NCBI GenBank assembly: GCA_046233135.1
Contig: JBJXHN010000005.1
Location: 186,001-250,000 of the forward strand
Length of the DNA: 64,000 bases
Direction of reading: 5' to 3'
DNA from: JBJXHN01 sp046233135
GTDB lineage: Bacteria; Pseudomonadota; Alphaproteobacteria; Rhodospirillales; Rhodospirillaceae
The position numbers were made by a program, and so were the translations under genes. Below are positions 28,949 through 37,780 of the stretch, piece after piece; the stretch's first letter is position 1; each line of letters starts with the position of its first letter. The notes beneath the pieces are model-generated. The model saw only the letters and a list, made by a program, of their open reading frames with translations, made no database searches and was not told the origin of the DNA.

Positions 28949-29287
28949 TCACCGCTTGAACTGGAATCCGCTGTTGGCGTTTGCAGAGGCCTCTTCCTGC
29001 TGCACACAGCCGTTCAGCATCATGTAAGAGCCATCGCCCCCAAGGGTCGCCACGTCGTTGCAATACGCCTTTAGAGAGCCGGGCAATGTATCCCAGCGCG
29101 GCTTCAAGGCATTGTAGGATGATTGTTCCTGCTGATAGCACCCTTGAAGGATCATCTGCGACGGGGCACCGCCAATAGCTGCAACCGAGCGGCAATGGGC
29201 TTCCACATCGTAGTGGGGCATATCGGCGTGGGCCAGGGAAGTAAACCCTACCGACAAAAGGGCAATACTGAATACGCGCGAATACAT
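28949..29287 (-). CDS. small secreted protein with a duplicated Cys motif
   Basis: The 112-residue product starts at ATG 29287 with GGAGA seven bases upstream. Residues 1-21 form a signal peptide ending AHA before DMP. The mature part holds two copies of one unit. Copy 1 reads CRSVAAIGGAPSQMIL then GCYQQE; copy 2 reads CNDVATLGGDGSYMML then GCVQQEE. Each has two cysteines about 18 residues apart. I expect two disulfides in the periplasm. No function is known to me. A longer frame from 29416 is rejected because the signal peptide begins at 29287. Confidence 0.75.
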   Translation of the reverse strand: MYSRVFSIALLSVGFTSLAHADMPHYDVEAHCRSVAAIGGAPSQMILQGCYQQEQSSYNALKPRWDTLPGSLKAYCNDVATLGGDGSYMMLNGCVQQEEASANANSGFQFKR

Positions 29288-29428
29288 ACTATTTTCTCCA
29301 CAAAGCTGTGACTCACCCAGATATTGCAGCCCTGCGCAGAACTTGTCCAGGTTGTTTTCTTGAACATTTAGATGGGTTTCGCCGAGCAAAGAACCACCAA
29401 GGCTTATCAGCACCACGGCATCGGATGG

Positions 29429-30160
29429 CTATCGCGTCGCCAAAAGCTGCACGATGCCCTTGTTGAAGATGGCGCGCGCCTCGTCCCCGGCCGGCGAGTT
29501 CTGGAAGCAGACAAACAGCTTCTTGTCTTCCAGGAGCCGTGTGTTCATCTGCACTGCTCCGACCAGATCGGGGTTCTGCTCTACCAGATAGGACATCACG
29601 TTGGCATCGATCACCGCCAGCGGCAGGCGTCCGCCGGCAACCTTGCGCAGGTTGGTGAGATCATCACTGACCGGATCGACGGTCAGCGCCCCGGAGGCCG
29701 CCCGGGCATCGAACTCGGCGGTGTTCACATAACCGGATACGGTGCCGATTCGGAAGTCTTTCAGGTCGTCCAGCGTCCCCCAGGTCACCGGGGCCGCCGG
29801 GTTTTCGGCGAATCCCAGCGGACCGGACCCCATGGGATCTGAAAAGGCGCAGTGGCCGTCGAGTTCCTGGGAATAGTATTCGGGGAAGTAGCCCACATAG
29901 CCTTCGTCCATCCCCACCTGTACGGCCCGCTTCCAGGGATAGAAGTCCACTTCGAGTGTATGACCGGCGGCGGCAAAGGCCGCCTTGGCGCGGGCCACTG
30001 CCGTACCACCGTTGCGCAGGGCCTCTCCGCTATAAGGCGGCCAGTCCAGAGACGTCAGCTTGAAGGTATCGGCCCGGGCCGGGGCCACGGGCACGGCCAC
30101 GCCCAGAACGACGGCCCCGGCAACGGCGATTACGGCGAGGGCAATCCGCATACGACGCAT
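29429..30160 (-). CDS. periplasmic substrate-binding protein (PBP2/SBP_bac_3 type)
   Basis: The 243-residue protein has a signal peptide of about 30 residues (GVAVPVAPARA). The mature part starts DTFKLTSLDWPPYSGEAL, typical of amino-acid-type extracellular solute-binding proteins. FYPWKRAVQVGMDEGYVGYF and FRIGTVSGYVNTAEFD are also family-like. No permease or ATPase gene is adjacent, so it may serve a distant transporter or act as a sensor. The start is ATG 30160, with GGGAGA seven bases before it. Confidence 0.82.
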   Translation of the reverse strand: MRRMRIALAVIAVAGAVVLGVAVPVAPARADTFKLTSLDWPPYSGEALRNGGTAVARAKAAFAAAGHTLEVDFYPWKRAVQVGMDEGYVGYFPEYYSQELDGHCAFSDPMGSGPLGFAENPAAPVTWGTLDDLKDFRIGTVSGYVNTAEFDARAASGALTVDPVSDDLTNLRKVAGGRLPLAVIDANVMSYLVEQNPDLVGAVQMNTRLLEDKKLFVCFQNSPAGDEARAIFNKGIVQLLATR

Positions 30161-30302
30161 TGTGCAGTCTCCCGATCCCATGTGTGTGGTTTCGGGAGAG
30201 CATGGAAAGAGCCGGCGCCGGACACCAGTGACCGTCTCGGGACAAAATCGCGACCAGTTGGTGACAGTAGATTTGTTTCTTCTGGCTGCCTCTAAAGAGG
30301 GA

Positions 30303-31196
30303 TCAGCTATCGGTGAAGAATGTGGAAAGATCAATTTCCACGTAGCCACTGCTGTTGGTTCCGGCCGTCTGTGGCTGAAGATTTTTGCCGCGCGCGTCGA
30401 CAGACAATGCATAGTACTTCGCGATATTCTGAATCTGGATATAGACATACTTGCCGCTTTTGATCGATTCTGGATCAATCAGCCAGGTCACATTGAATAC
30501 CCATTGATTCCCGGTGACCGAGATGCCTTCCACCGACATAATACTTTCCCCATCAAGACACTTGTCGGCCCAGGAGACAAATTGATCAACACCTCCATTC
30601 TGCCGGACATTGAACGGCAGGGTCTGATAGCAGTCCCAGGTCACCATCTGGTCTTCGACAACCGCCAGAGTCGGCGAGATTGTCCAGTTCTGGACGTTGA
30701 CGGCCTTTTCGACAGAATGAGTCTTGGTCGTTCCGCCTGATTGGTACGTGTAACCGAATGTGCCCGTGGAGTAGGACGACCCGCTGTGTTGGGTCATGTT
30801 GTCGGTGCTCACGGAAACGGTCGGGTTAACCGCCTTGGGAGCATAATCGCTGATGCAACAAGCGACGGTCGGGTGATCCGCAACATCAAAGGTTTTGCAA
30901 AGGGTAACAACGCATTGGAATTCTCCCAAAGCCCAACCCAGCTGTTGTGGAGAGGTATACATGGAACCGACCCCTTGATTCGAGGTGATTTGCAGGGCAA
31001 GGCTGATATAGCCGTTCTGCATTTCGGCCGTCCCCGTCAGCAGAGTCTGGTGGGACAGGCTTTGCCCGTTGAGGCCGGGCATGCCCCCAGACCCATCGGG
31101 CTTTGTTGTGGTTTGTTCCGGAAAAAAGTATGTGAAGTTGTATGACGTTTCGCTAAAGGCGACTTTCTGCAACGAGATTTTGGTCCCGGACATCAT
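30303..31196 (-). CDS. unrecognised beta-rich protein
   Basis: The 297-residue product starts at ATG 31196 (or 31193) behind AGGAG. It is rich in Ser, Thr, Asn and aromatic residues with a strong alternating pattern (SGSSYSTGTFGYTYQSGGTT), so it should be mostly beta. It contains seven cysteines, including VACCIS. There is no signal peptide or membrane helix. Base composition is more AT-rich than the flanking genes. I recognise no family; pore-forming-toxin-like, lectin-like or phage-fibre-like folds are possibilities only. It follows the 193-residue unknown by 81 bases, which hold a GTGGTC/GACCAC hairpin. Confidence 0.65.
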   Translation of the reverse strand: MMSGTKISLQKVAFSETSYNFTYFFPEQTTTKPDGSGGMPGLNGQSLSHQTLLTGTAEMQNGYISLALQITSNQGVGSMYTSPQQLGWALGEFQCVVTLCKTFDVADHPTVACCISDYAPKAVNPTVSVSTDNMTQHSGSSYSTGTFGYTYQSGGTTKTHSVEKAVNVQNWTISPTLAVVEDQMVTWDCYQTLPFNVRQNGGVDQFVSWADKCLDGESIMSVEGISVTGNQWVFNVTWLIDPESIKSGKYVYIQIQNIAKYYALSVDARGKNLQPQTAGTNSSGYVEIDLSTFFTDS

Positions 31197-31277
31197 TACT
31201 CTCCTGATCGGATTTTGTTGGGGGGACTGTCAGAGGGTGGTCCTGTCTCGCAGACCACAGGGAATGGCTACGCGTTC

Positions 31278-31859
31278 TTAAAGCAGGACAGCGGCTCCAA
31301 AGGTGTCGCAGACCGCTGCGGCTTCATACGTCACGCTGTCCTCTACGAGGTCTTCCTCGGCGATGGCGAATGAGTCTTCGACGCAGGTAACAGATGACGG
31401 CAGGTCCAGGTTGGCCAAATCTCCTGCAGCGATGGCCCGATCCTCGGAAAAGGCACGATTGAGGTCATCCATTGCCTCCTGTTCGAGCTGAGCTCCGGTG
31501 CCGAGGGTATAGACGTTGCGCGCGCTGCCAGCCTCGGTCGTGACGGTAACAGCCAAGGCATTGCCCGGCAGTGGCACAGCCGTGGTCAGACGGGCGATTT
31601 CCACACCTTCCGTCCCGAAAATGCCGACGCTGCCGTCCTCGCTTATCTGTTCGGTCGGGAAGAACCCGCCGCCGCTAAATTCCCGAACATCAGCGAAGGT
31701 ATCCTGACATTGCGGCGGTACATTCACCACGACAACGGCAGTCTGCTCCCCACTTAGACCATCACGAAGGGCCGTCAGGTTCTCATCTAATTGGGCGACC
31801 TGACCCGCCGGGGCGTCTGATGCCACATTGAATACGCGGTATATTTGACTTGCAGGCAT
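31278..31859 (-). CDS. unrecognised acidic protein, first gene of the unknown pair
   Basis: The 193-residue, acidic protein starts at ATG 31859 with a strong GGGAGG five bases upstream. It begins MPASQIYRVFNVASDAPAGQ and has no signal peptide. It contains three cysteines. The N-terminal half looks alpha/beta (ENLTALRDGLSGEQTAVVVV); the C-terminal half is acidic (SFAIAEEDLVEDSVTYEAAA). I recognise no domain. A consensus -10 element and a palindrome precede it, so it probably leads a two-gene transcript with the beta-rich protein. Confidence 0.62.
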   Translation of the reverse strand: MPASQIYRVFNVASDAPAGQVAQLDENLTALRDGLSGEQTAVVVVNVPPQCQDTFADVREFSGGGFFPTEQISEDGSVGIFGTEGVEIARLTTAVPLPGNALAVTVTTEAGSARNVYTLGTGAQLEQEAMDDLNRAFSEDRAIAAGDLANLDLPSSVTCVEDSFAIAEEDLVEDSVTYEAAAVCDTFGAAVLL

Positions 31860-31867
31860 GAATACCT

Positions 31868-31897
31868 CCCGGTTCTTGGGGTAACCGGGTAATTATA
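31868..31897 (-). promoter_or_regulatory. promoter -10 with adjoining operator-like palindrome
   Basis: On the minus strand a perfect TATAAT lies at 31897-31892. Immediately downstream are CCCGGTT (31889-31883) and AACCGGG (31874-31868), perfect 7-base arms around eight bases. The right arm includes the GGG of the ribosome binding site. The start of transcription should fall inside the palindrome, which favours a DNA operator over an RNA hairpin. A -35 hexamer is not obvious at the ideal spacing; TTGATC is 20 bases from the -10. Confidence 0.5.
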
Positions 31898-32042
31898 TTT
31901 TCACCTAATCGCCAGATGATCAACCCCTAATATATTATCGGCGCGACTGCTCTACCAATGAGATATATTCTGGATAAAAACGAGCAAATTCCTCTCACAT
32001 CGGGGTGAAGCCCCCTGAGCATGAAGAAAATATGAGGCAAGC

Positions 32043-33662
32043 CTACTGCGGCAGGGCCTGCAGGCGGGCTTCCAGCTCGGTCCGGAGCGGACTGTCGGCG
32101 GGCAGAGTCGTCAGTAGCGTTTCCCAGCGGGTCCGGGCCGTCGCCAGATCGCCGTCCCGCGCCGCCTTCAGCCCCGTGAAGAACAGGCCTTCCGGATCTG
32201 TGGGATCAAGCGCGTGGATTTCCGCCATCACCGGGAATACGGCCTCGGGGGGATCCTTTTCCCCCTTGGCCTGGGCATCAGCCATGATCGCCCGGGCCAG
32301 ACGCTGGCGGGGCAGGATCTCTTGCGGCCGCAGAGACGCGGCAGCCTGGAAGGCCTCGGCCGCCTTGCCGGGTTGTTCCAGCACCAGATAGCTGCGACCG
32401 AGCATCAGCCAGCCTTCATAGTCTTCCGGCTCGGCCCGCAGGCGGGCGGCCAGATTATCCACCATGCCGCCAATCATCTCCCGCTCTTCCGAGGAGAAGC
32501 CTTCGCCGGGTGCCCGTTTGGCATCGGCCTCGGCCCGCATGGCCGCACCGGAAGACGACGCGCCTCCTTCTGCCGCGCCGGGAGTCTGCCCCCCTTCCAG
32601 AGACAGGGTGCCATCTTCCAGGTCCAGGGGATGGACAGGGGTGACCGAAACCGGCGGGATGCCCGAATTCACCGCCACTTCGCGGATCTGGTCGCTGAGC
32701 ATGGTCGCCCAGGGCGCGTTTTCCGGGGTGTCGGCCTGAAGATTGCGCCAGATCGCCAAGGCCCTGCGCGGTGCGTCGTTCTGCAACTGCTCCAGCCCCA
32801 GGAAAAAGCGGGCACGGGGTTCCACCGGTTCGACCCGCAGGGCCGAGATAAAGACGTCGTGCGCTTCCGGTGTCACCATGCCATCCTCGGCCACCACCAG
32901 GGCCTGCCCCAGCTCGGCAAGCACCGCCGGGTTGGTGGGCGCCATGGCCGCAGCGTCGTGCAAGGCCTCGGCGGCTTCGCGCAAGGCACCGGCCTGGGCC
33001 AGGGTACGCCCCAGGCGCATACGCAGCCCCAGATCCGTGGGATTGGCGGCGATCTGTTCGGTCAGTTCGCCCACTTTCTCGTTCAGGGACGCCGCCCGGT
33101 CCCGGGCTTCCGCCTGGGCCTGGGCCTGACGCTCGGCAAACGGCGCATCGGGCAGGCCGGGACGGCCCACCAGCAGATACAGGGCCACCGAGGCCGCCGG
33201 CACGAAAGCGACGACGGCCGTCGCCACCGGACGCATCCAGCTGACGTCCCGGTCCAGATGAGGATGATCCGAAGACGATTTCAACGCCGGAGACACGGCC
33301 GGAGCCTCGGCCCCCGCGGTTGCATCGGCCAAAGCCGGTTCGGAGCCGACCGACTTGCCGGAGTCGACAGCCTCGGACATCGTGGCAGGGGATGCGGTTG
33401 CCGAGATCGCAGCCTCATCGGCGCTATCGGCCGCGGCGGCGGCCAGAAGGCGGCGCTGCACCTCCAGCCGGGCGGTATCCGCCTGCACGGGGCTGAGCAG
33501 GCCACGTTCCACGTCCTTGTCGATCTCGGCGAGCTGGTCGCGGTAGACCGCCATATCATACTCGGAGCGGCGGGCCGCCGGACGTACCGGGCGCAGCAGG
33601 GGTTTGGCCAGAATGGCGGAAACCGCCATCGCCAGGATAATCGCCAGAAGCCAGAAAATCAT
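32043..33662 (-). CDS. ccmI: c-type cytochrome biogenesis protein CcmI/CycH
   Basis: The 539-residue protein begins with a membrane helix (MIFWLLAIILAMAVSAILA) and the family loop YRDQLAEIDKDVERGLLSPV. A second helix lies near residue 150 (VATAVVAFVPAASVALYLLVG region). The periplasmic part carries TPR repeats (LGLRMRLGRTLAQAGALREA; EGWLMLGRSYLVLEQPGKAA) that hold apocytochrome c. It overlaps ccmH by four bases (ATGA) and is the last gene of the ccm block. An acidic Ala-rich insert separates the two helices. Confidence 0.93.
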   Translation of the reverse strand: MIFWLLAIILAMAVSAILAKPLLRPVRPAARRSEYDMAVYRDQLAEIDKDVERGLLSPVQADTARLEVQRRLLAAAAADSADEAAISATASPATMSEAVDSGKSVGSEPALADATAGAEAPAVSPALKSSSDHPHLDRDVSWMRPVATAVVAFVPAASVALYLLVGRPGLPDAPFAERQAQAQAEARDRAASLNEKVGELTEQIAANPTDLGLRMRLGRTLAQAGALREAAEALHDAAAMAPTNPAVLAELGQALVVAEDGMVTPEAHDVFISALRVEPVEPRARFFLGLEQLQNDAPRRALAIWRNLQADTPENAPWATMLSDQIREVAVNSGIPPVSVTPVHPLDLEDGTLSLEGGQTPGAAEGGASSSGAAMRAEADAKRAPGEGFSSEEREMIGGMVDNLAARLRAEPEDYEGWLMLGRSYLVLEQPGKAAEAFQAAASLRPQEILPRQRLARAIMADAQAKGEKDPPEAVFPVMAEIHALDPTDPEGLFFTGLKAARDGDLATARTRWETLLTTLPADSPLRTELEARLQALPQ

Positions 33663-34300
33663 CGGCGGGGTTCCTCGCCATCGCCGACCAGCAAGGCATC
33701 CAGGCGGCGCTTCTCGTCATCGGTTAGCGGAGCCGCACCGGGATCCGGCGGACCCTCGGCGTCCGCACTCCCTCCGGTTCCTCCGGCTGTGGCATCTGCG
33801 GCAGCCGGACGGGGGCGACCGCGATACCAGGCGATCAGGAAGACCAAGCCCACCGCCAGAAAGACCAGCGGACCGAACCACAGGGCCAGGGTGGTCCACT
33901 TGAACGGCGGGCGCATCAGCACGTAGTCGCCGTAGCGGTCCACCATCCATTCCCGCACCTGCTCATCACTCAGACCGTCGGTCAGCAGCGTCCGCACCCG
34001 CACCCGCATGTCGCGGGCGAGCTCGGCGTTGGACTCATCGATGCTTTCCGACTGACAGACTACACAGCGCAAACCCTTGCTGATCTCCCGCGCCCGTTGC
34101 TCCAGGACCGGATCGTCCAGCATCTCGTCGGGCATCACCGCCCGCGCCGCCGAAGCGGCCCCGACGGCCGTCATCAGCACCACCAGCAGGGCAACGATCA
34201 GACGCCCGCCGAGGAAGCGGGCGGGAAGACCGGCGGCAGAGGCAGGGGCATCGGAAGCGGAAAGCCGGGCCGGGACCCGGGGGCGGGCTATGCGGACCAT
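33659..34300 (-). CDS. ccmH: cytochrome c maturation protein CcmH/CycL
   Basis: The 213-residue protein has the redox motif LRCVVCQ near residue 78, followed by SIDESNAELARDMRVRVR, as in CcmH. A membrane helix (LALWFGPLVFLAVGLVFLIAW) closes the domain, and a 45-residue acidic tail follows. The N-terminus is longer than in most members, so a later start is possible. It reduces the apocytochrome CXXCH cysteines with CcmG in the periplasm. Confidence 0.94.
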   Translation of the reverse strand: MVRIARPRVPARLSASDAPASAAGLPARFLGGRLIVALLVVLMTAVGAASAARAVMPDEMLDDPVLEQRAREISKGLRCVVCQSESIDESNAELARDMRVRVRTLLTDGLSDEQVREWMVDRYGDYVLMRPPFKWTTLALWFGPLVFLAVGLVFLIAWYRGRPRPAAADATAGGTGGSADAEGPPDPGAAPLTDDEKRRLDALLVGDGEEPRR

Positions 34301-34304
34301 GGGG

Positions 34305-34916
34305 TCACTGACCTCTCAAATGGGTGATCAGGGGCTTCAGGGTATTTGTCCAGTCGTTGGGCGAAATCGGGCCGATGTGCTTGTAGCGCACCACCCCGCC
34401 CGCATCGACGACGAAGGTTTCCGGCGCCCCGGTCACCCCCAGGTCGATGGCCAGCGTGCTGTCCGGGTCCAGACCCGCGCGGTCATAGGGATCGCCGTGG
34501 CGGGCCAGCCAGGCCATGCCGTCAGCCGGATTCTTCTCCCGCCAGTCCACCCCGTGGATCTTCACCGTGCCCTCGCGGGCGATGGCCATCAGCACCGGAT
34601 GTTCCTGGGCACAGGCCACGCACCAGGACCCGAAGATATTGACCAGACTGACGTCGCCTTTCAGGGAGTCCTTGGTCAGGGGGCGGCCGCGCCCGGGCAA
34701 GGCGTCCAGCGCGAAATCGGGCAGCGGCCGGTCGATCAGCTCGGACGGCAGTTCGCGGGGATCCATGCGCAAGCCGACCACGAACAACACCACCATGAAC
34801 GCCAGCACCACCAGCGGCAGCGCATAGAGCCAGCGGCGAGAGGATGCGGCCTTGCGGACCGGCGCGGAAGACGCAGCGGTTGCGGCGGCAGAATTGGCAG
34901 CGGGATCGGAGCTCAT
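34305..34916 (-). CDS. ccmG: thiol:disulfide interchange protein CcmG/DsbE
   Basis: The 203-residue protein has a cytoplasmic Ala/Ser-rich tail, one membrane anchor (WLYALPLVVLAFMVVLFVVG) and a thioredoxin fold with WCVAC in NIFGSWCVACAQEHP near residue 100. The cis-Pro segment is GVTGAPETFVVD. It delivers reductant to CcmH and apocytochrome. ATG 34916 is chosen; GTG 34919 is equally near the AAGGA site. Confidence 0.95.
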   Translation of the reverse strand: MSSDPAANSAAATAASSAPVRKAASSRRWLYALPLVVLAFMVVLFVVGLRMDPRELPSELIDRPLPDFALDALPGRGRPLTKDSLKGDVSLVNIFGSWCVACAQEHPVLMAIAREGTVKIHGVDWREKNPADGMAWLARHGDPYDRAGLDPDSTLAIDLGVTGAPETFVVDAGGVVRYKHIGPISPNDWTNTLKPLITHLRGQ

Positions 34917-34949
34917 CACGGGATCGTCCTTCGGGCGGGAAAACAGGAC

Positions 34950-36962
34950 CTATTCAGCGGGCTGGGGCGTGGGGCCGGAGGCCGTCGGCGAGGCAGACCG
35001 GGCGCGACGCGGCGCCCCCACCCGGTGACGGCGGTCGCTGAGAGAGACCAGCCCGGCCAGCCCCATCATCAGTGCGCCATACCACAACAGGGGCACGCCC
35101 GGCTCCACATAGAAGCGGGTGACATAGCTGCCGTCGTCTGCCGGGTCGCCGATCACCGCATAAAGGTCGGTAAAGCCGGTGGTATGGATGGCCGCTTCGG
35201 TGGTGGGCTGCGGCGGCGAGGTATAGGCGCGCTTTTCCGGGGTAAGGGTGGCAATTTCGCGCCCGTCGCGGATCAGCAACATGGTCCCTTCGATGGCACC
35301 GTAGTTCGGCCCCTGAATCTCGCGCGCGCCCATGAAGGTGAAGGTCCAGCCCGACAGGGTAACGCTTTCGCCCGGCTTCAGGGCCTGCACGCGCTCTTCC
35401 TTCCAGGTGGCGTTGAAGACGATGCCCAGCACCACCACCGCCGCACCCGCATGGGCAAGCGTCATGCCATAGGCGGAGCGGGGCAGGTTCAGCGCCCGGC
35501 GCAGGCTATCCGCCGGCGGCACGCGGAACAGCTTCACCCGCTCGGCCAGTTCGATCAGGGTGCCGGCCAGCAGCCAGGTGCCCACGGCAATGCCCGCTGC
35601 CGCACCGAGGCCGGCCACGTCGCCGCCCGCCGAAACCCAGACCCAGGCGAAGACGGCCACGGTGGCGGCCACACCGAACTTCAGGCGCATCAGCGCCCCC
35701 TTCAGGTCACCGCGCTTCCAGCCCAGCAGGGGGCCGACGGCCATCAGGATCAGCATGGGGATCATCAGCGGGACGAAAACCGAATTGAAGAACGGCGGGC
35801 CGACGGTGACCTTGCCCAGATCCAGGGCATCGGCGATCAGCGGGTACAGGGTGCCCAGCAGCACGGTGGCGGCTGCCGTGCTCATGATCAGGTTGTTCAT
35901 CAGCAGGCTGCCTTCCCGCGAGATCGGCGCGAACAGCCCGCCGCCCTTCAGCGCCGGCGCGCGCAGGGCATACAGGGTGAAGGAACCGCCGACGGTGGCC
36001 GCCAGCAGGATCAGGATGAAAATGCCGCGGGTGGGATCGGTGGCAAAGGCATGCACAGAGGTGATGACCCCCGACCGCACCAGGAAGGTGCCGAGCAGGG
36101 ATAGCGAGAAGGTGATGATGGCCAGCAGGATGGTCCAGGCCTTCAGGCTGTCGCGCTTTTCCACGACAATGGCCGAATGCAGCAGGGCCGTACCCGACAG
36201 CCAGGGGATGAAACTGGCGTTTTCCACCGGATCCCAGAACCACCAGCCGCCCCAGCCCAGTTCGTAGTAGGCCCACCAGCTGCCCAGGGCGATGCCCAGG
36301 GTCAGGAAGGTCCAGGCCGCCAGGGTCCAGGGCCGCACCCACCGTGCCCAGGCCGCATCCACCTTGCCTTCGATCAGGGCGGCGATGGCGAAGGAAAAGG
36401 CCATGGAGAAGCCCACGTAACCGGCGTAGAGCATGGGCGGATGGAAAGCCAGGCCGGGATCCTGGAGCAGCGGGTTCAAGCCCTTGCCGTTCATCGGCAG
36501 GGCCGCGCCGACGATCCGTTCGAAGGGGTTGGAGGTGAACAGGATGAACAGCAGGAAGCCCGACGTGATCATCGCCTGTACCGCCAACGCCCGGGCGCGC
36601 AACGTCGGCGGCAGATTGCGCCCGGCCAGGGCCACGGCCATGGAAAAGCCCGAGAGGATCAGTACCCACAGCAGCAGCGAGCCTTCGTGGTTCCCCCAAA
36701 CACCGCTGACCTTGTACAGCATGGGCTTGTCGGTATGGCTGTTCTGCCAGACGTTCAGCACCGAAAAGTCGGACACCACATAGGAATACGTCAGTGCGGC
36801 GAAGCTGAGCGCGATCAGCAGGAACAGCGCCCAGGAGCCCGTGCGGGCCATGTCCATCCACACCGCATTGCCGCGATGCGCCCCCACCATGGGCACGATG
36901 GCCTGAACCAGGGCCACGAATAGGGCCAGCACCAGGCAGAAATGTCCGAGTTCGGCGATCAC
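34950..36962 (-). CDS. ccmF: heme lyase subunit CcmF
   Basis: The 670-residue multi-pass protein starts at GTG 36962 (IAELGHFCLVLALFVALVQA). The tryptophan-rich WWD motif is present (GGWWFWDPVENASFIPWL), as are the family blocks GVWGNHEGSLLLWVLILS and FHPPMLYAGYVGFSM. It attaches heme from holo-CcmE to apocytochrome c in the periplasm. A longer reading from 37073 would overlap nothing essential but has no family support. Confidence 0.96.
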   Translation of the reverse strand: MIAELGHFCLVLALFVALVQAIVPMVGAHRGNAVWMDMARTGSWALFLLIALSFAALTYSYVVSDFSVLNVWQNSHTDKPMLYKVSGVWGNHEGSLLLWVLILSGFSMAVALAGRNLPPTLRARALAVQAMITSGFLLFILFTSNPFERIVGAALPMNGKGLNPLLQDPGLAFHPPMLYAGYVGFSMAFSFAIAALIEGKVDAAWARWVRPWTLAAWTFLTLGIALGSWWAYYELGWGGWWFWDPVENASFIPWLSGTALLHSAIVVEKRDSLKAWTILLAIITFSLSLLGTFLVRSGVITSVHAFATDPTRGIFILILLAATVGGSFTLYALRAPALKGGGLFAPISREGSLLMNNLIMSTAAATVLLGTLYPLIADALDLGKVTVGPPFFNSVFVPLMIPMLILMAVGPLLGWKRGDLKGALMRLKFGVAATVAVFAWVWVSAGGDVAGLGAAAGIAVGTWLLAGTLIELAERVKLFRVPPADSLRRALNLPRSAYGMTLAHAGAAVVVLGIVFNATWKEERVQALKPGESVTLSGWTFTFMGAREIQGPNYGAIEGTMLLIRDGREIATLTPEKRAYTSPPQPTTEAAIHTTGFTDLYAVIGDPADDGSYVTRFYVEPGVPLLWYGALMMGLAGLVSLSDRRHRVGAPRRARSASPTASGPTPQPAE

Positions 36963-37021
36963 GGCGGCTCTCCGCTTTCTCTCCGGGCAGTCCTGCCCCG
37001 GTTTGACTGATTGGGCCTGAG

Positions 37022-37486
37022 TTACTGGGCCTGTGTGGGGGGCATTGCCGATTTCGGCGGCCCTTCTTCCCACTGGCCGGAGGCTTTCAGCGCCTCGGCC
37101 ACTTCGGGTGGCATGTAGTTTTCGTCGTGTTTGGCCAGCACGCTGACCGCCTTGAAGGTCTGACCGTCCATGGCCCCTTCGGCGACCACGCCCTGCCCTT
37201 CCCGGAACAGGTCGGGCAGCAGGCCGGTGAAGACCACCGGTACGGTGTTGACCATGTCGGTGACCACGAACCGCACGGTCTCCCCGCTCTTTTCCACCGT
37301 CCCTTCTTCCACCAGGCCGCCGACACGGAACCGGCGCCCCTCTTCGACCCCTTTTTCCGCAAGATCGGTGGGACTGTAGAAAAAGACCAGATTGTCTTCA
37401 AAAGCCGTCAACACCAGCGCCGCAGCCACACCCAGTGCGGCCAGGCCGGCGGCCACGACCATCAGCCGGCGCTTTTTGCGAGTCAT
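37022..37486 (-). CDS. ccmE: cytochrome c maturation heme chaperone CcmE
   Basis: The 154-residue protein has an N-terminal anchor after MTRKKRR and an OB-fold domain (FRVGGLVEEGTVEKSG; VVFTGLLPDLFREGQGVVAE). The heme-binding region reads VLAKHDENYMPPE, with the covalent His and the Tyr ligand both present. ATG 37486 overlaps the ccmD stop by one base (TGATG); a GTG lies three bases earlier. It carries heme from CcmC to CcmF. Confidence 0.95.
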   Translation of the reverse strand: MTRKKRRLMVVAAGLAALGVAAALVLTAFEDNLVFFYSPTDLAEKGVEEGRRFRVGGLVEEGTVEKSGETVRFVVTDMVNTVPVVFTGLLPDLFREGQGVVAEGAMDGQTFKAVSVLAKHDENYMPPEVAEALKASGQWEEGPPKSAMPPTQAQ

Positions 37487-37734
37487 CACGATTGAGTCCT
37501 CCCCTGGGAGATGTCGGCGTCCACCGGGGCCGCCGCGTCCCCTTCTTCGCTGCCGGTGGCCTGGAATCCACCCCGGCGCAAGGCACGCAGGCGCTCCAGC
37601 CGGACCTGATTGCGACGCCGCTCCCGCAGCGAGACGATGAGCAGAGCCACCAGGACGAGGGCCGCGAGGCCATAGCTCGGCCAGACAAAGGCGCCATAGC
37701 CGCCCATGGCCAGATAGTCCGATACGTTGTTCAC
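37486..37734 (-). CDS. ccmD: heme exporter protein CcmD
   Basis: The 82-residue protein has one membrane helix (FVWPSYGLAALVLVALLIVS) preceded by YLAMGGYGA and followed by basic residues (LRERRRNQVRLERLRALRR), the standard CcmD pattern. It starts at GTG 37734. The family is poorly conserved, but position between ccmC and ccmE settles the call. The C-terminal 25 residues are an acidic extension. It helps release holo-CcmE from the CcmABC complex. Confidence 0.88.
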   Translation of the reverse strand: MNNVSDYLAMGGYGAFVWPSYGLAALVLVALLIVSLRERRRNQVRLERLRALRRGGFQATGSEEGDAAAPVDADISQGRTQS

Positions 37735-37780
37735 ACGCTCCCCCGATGCCTTGCCGGCCGACCGATCCCGAACCCCGGAG

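Noticed and set aside
29288..29416. N-terminal extension of the small Cys-motif protein
   Set aside because: A signal peptide and a ribosome binding site define the start at 29287.
34077..36104. Long plus-strand open frame of 675 codons
   Set aside because: It is antisense to ccmF, ccmG and ccmH, which are unmistakable; the translated text is low-complexity.
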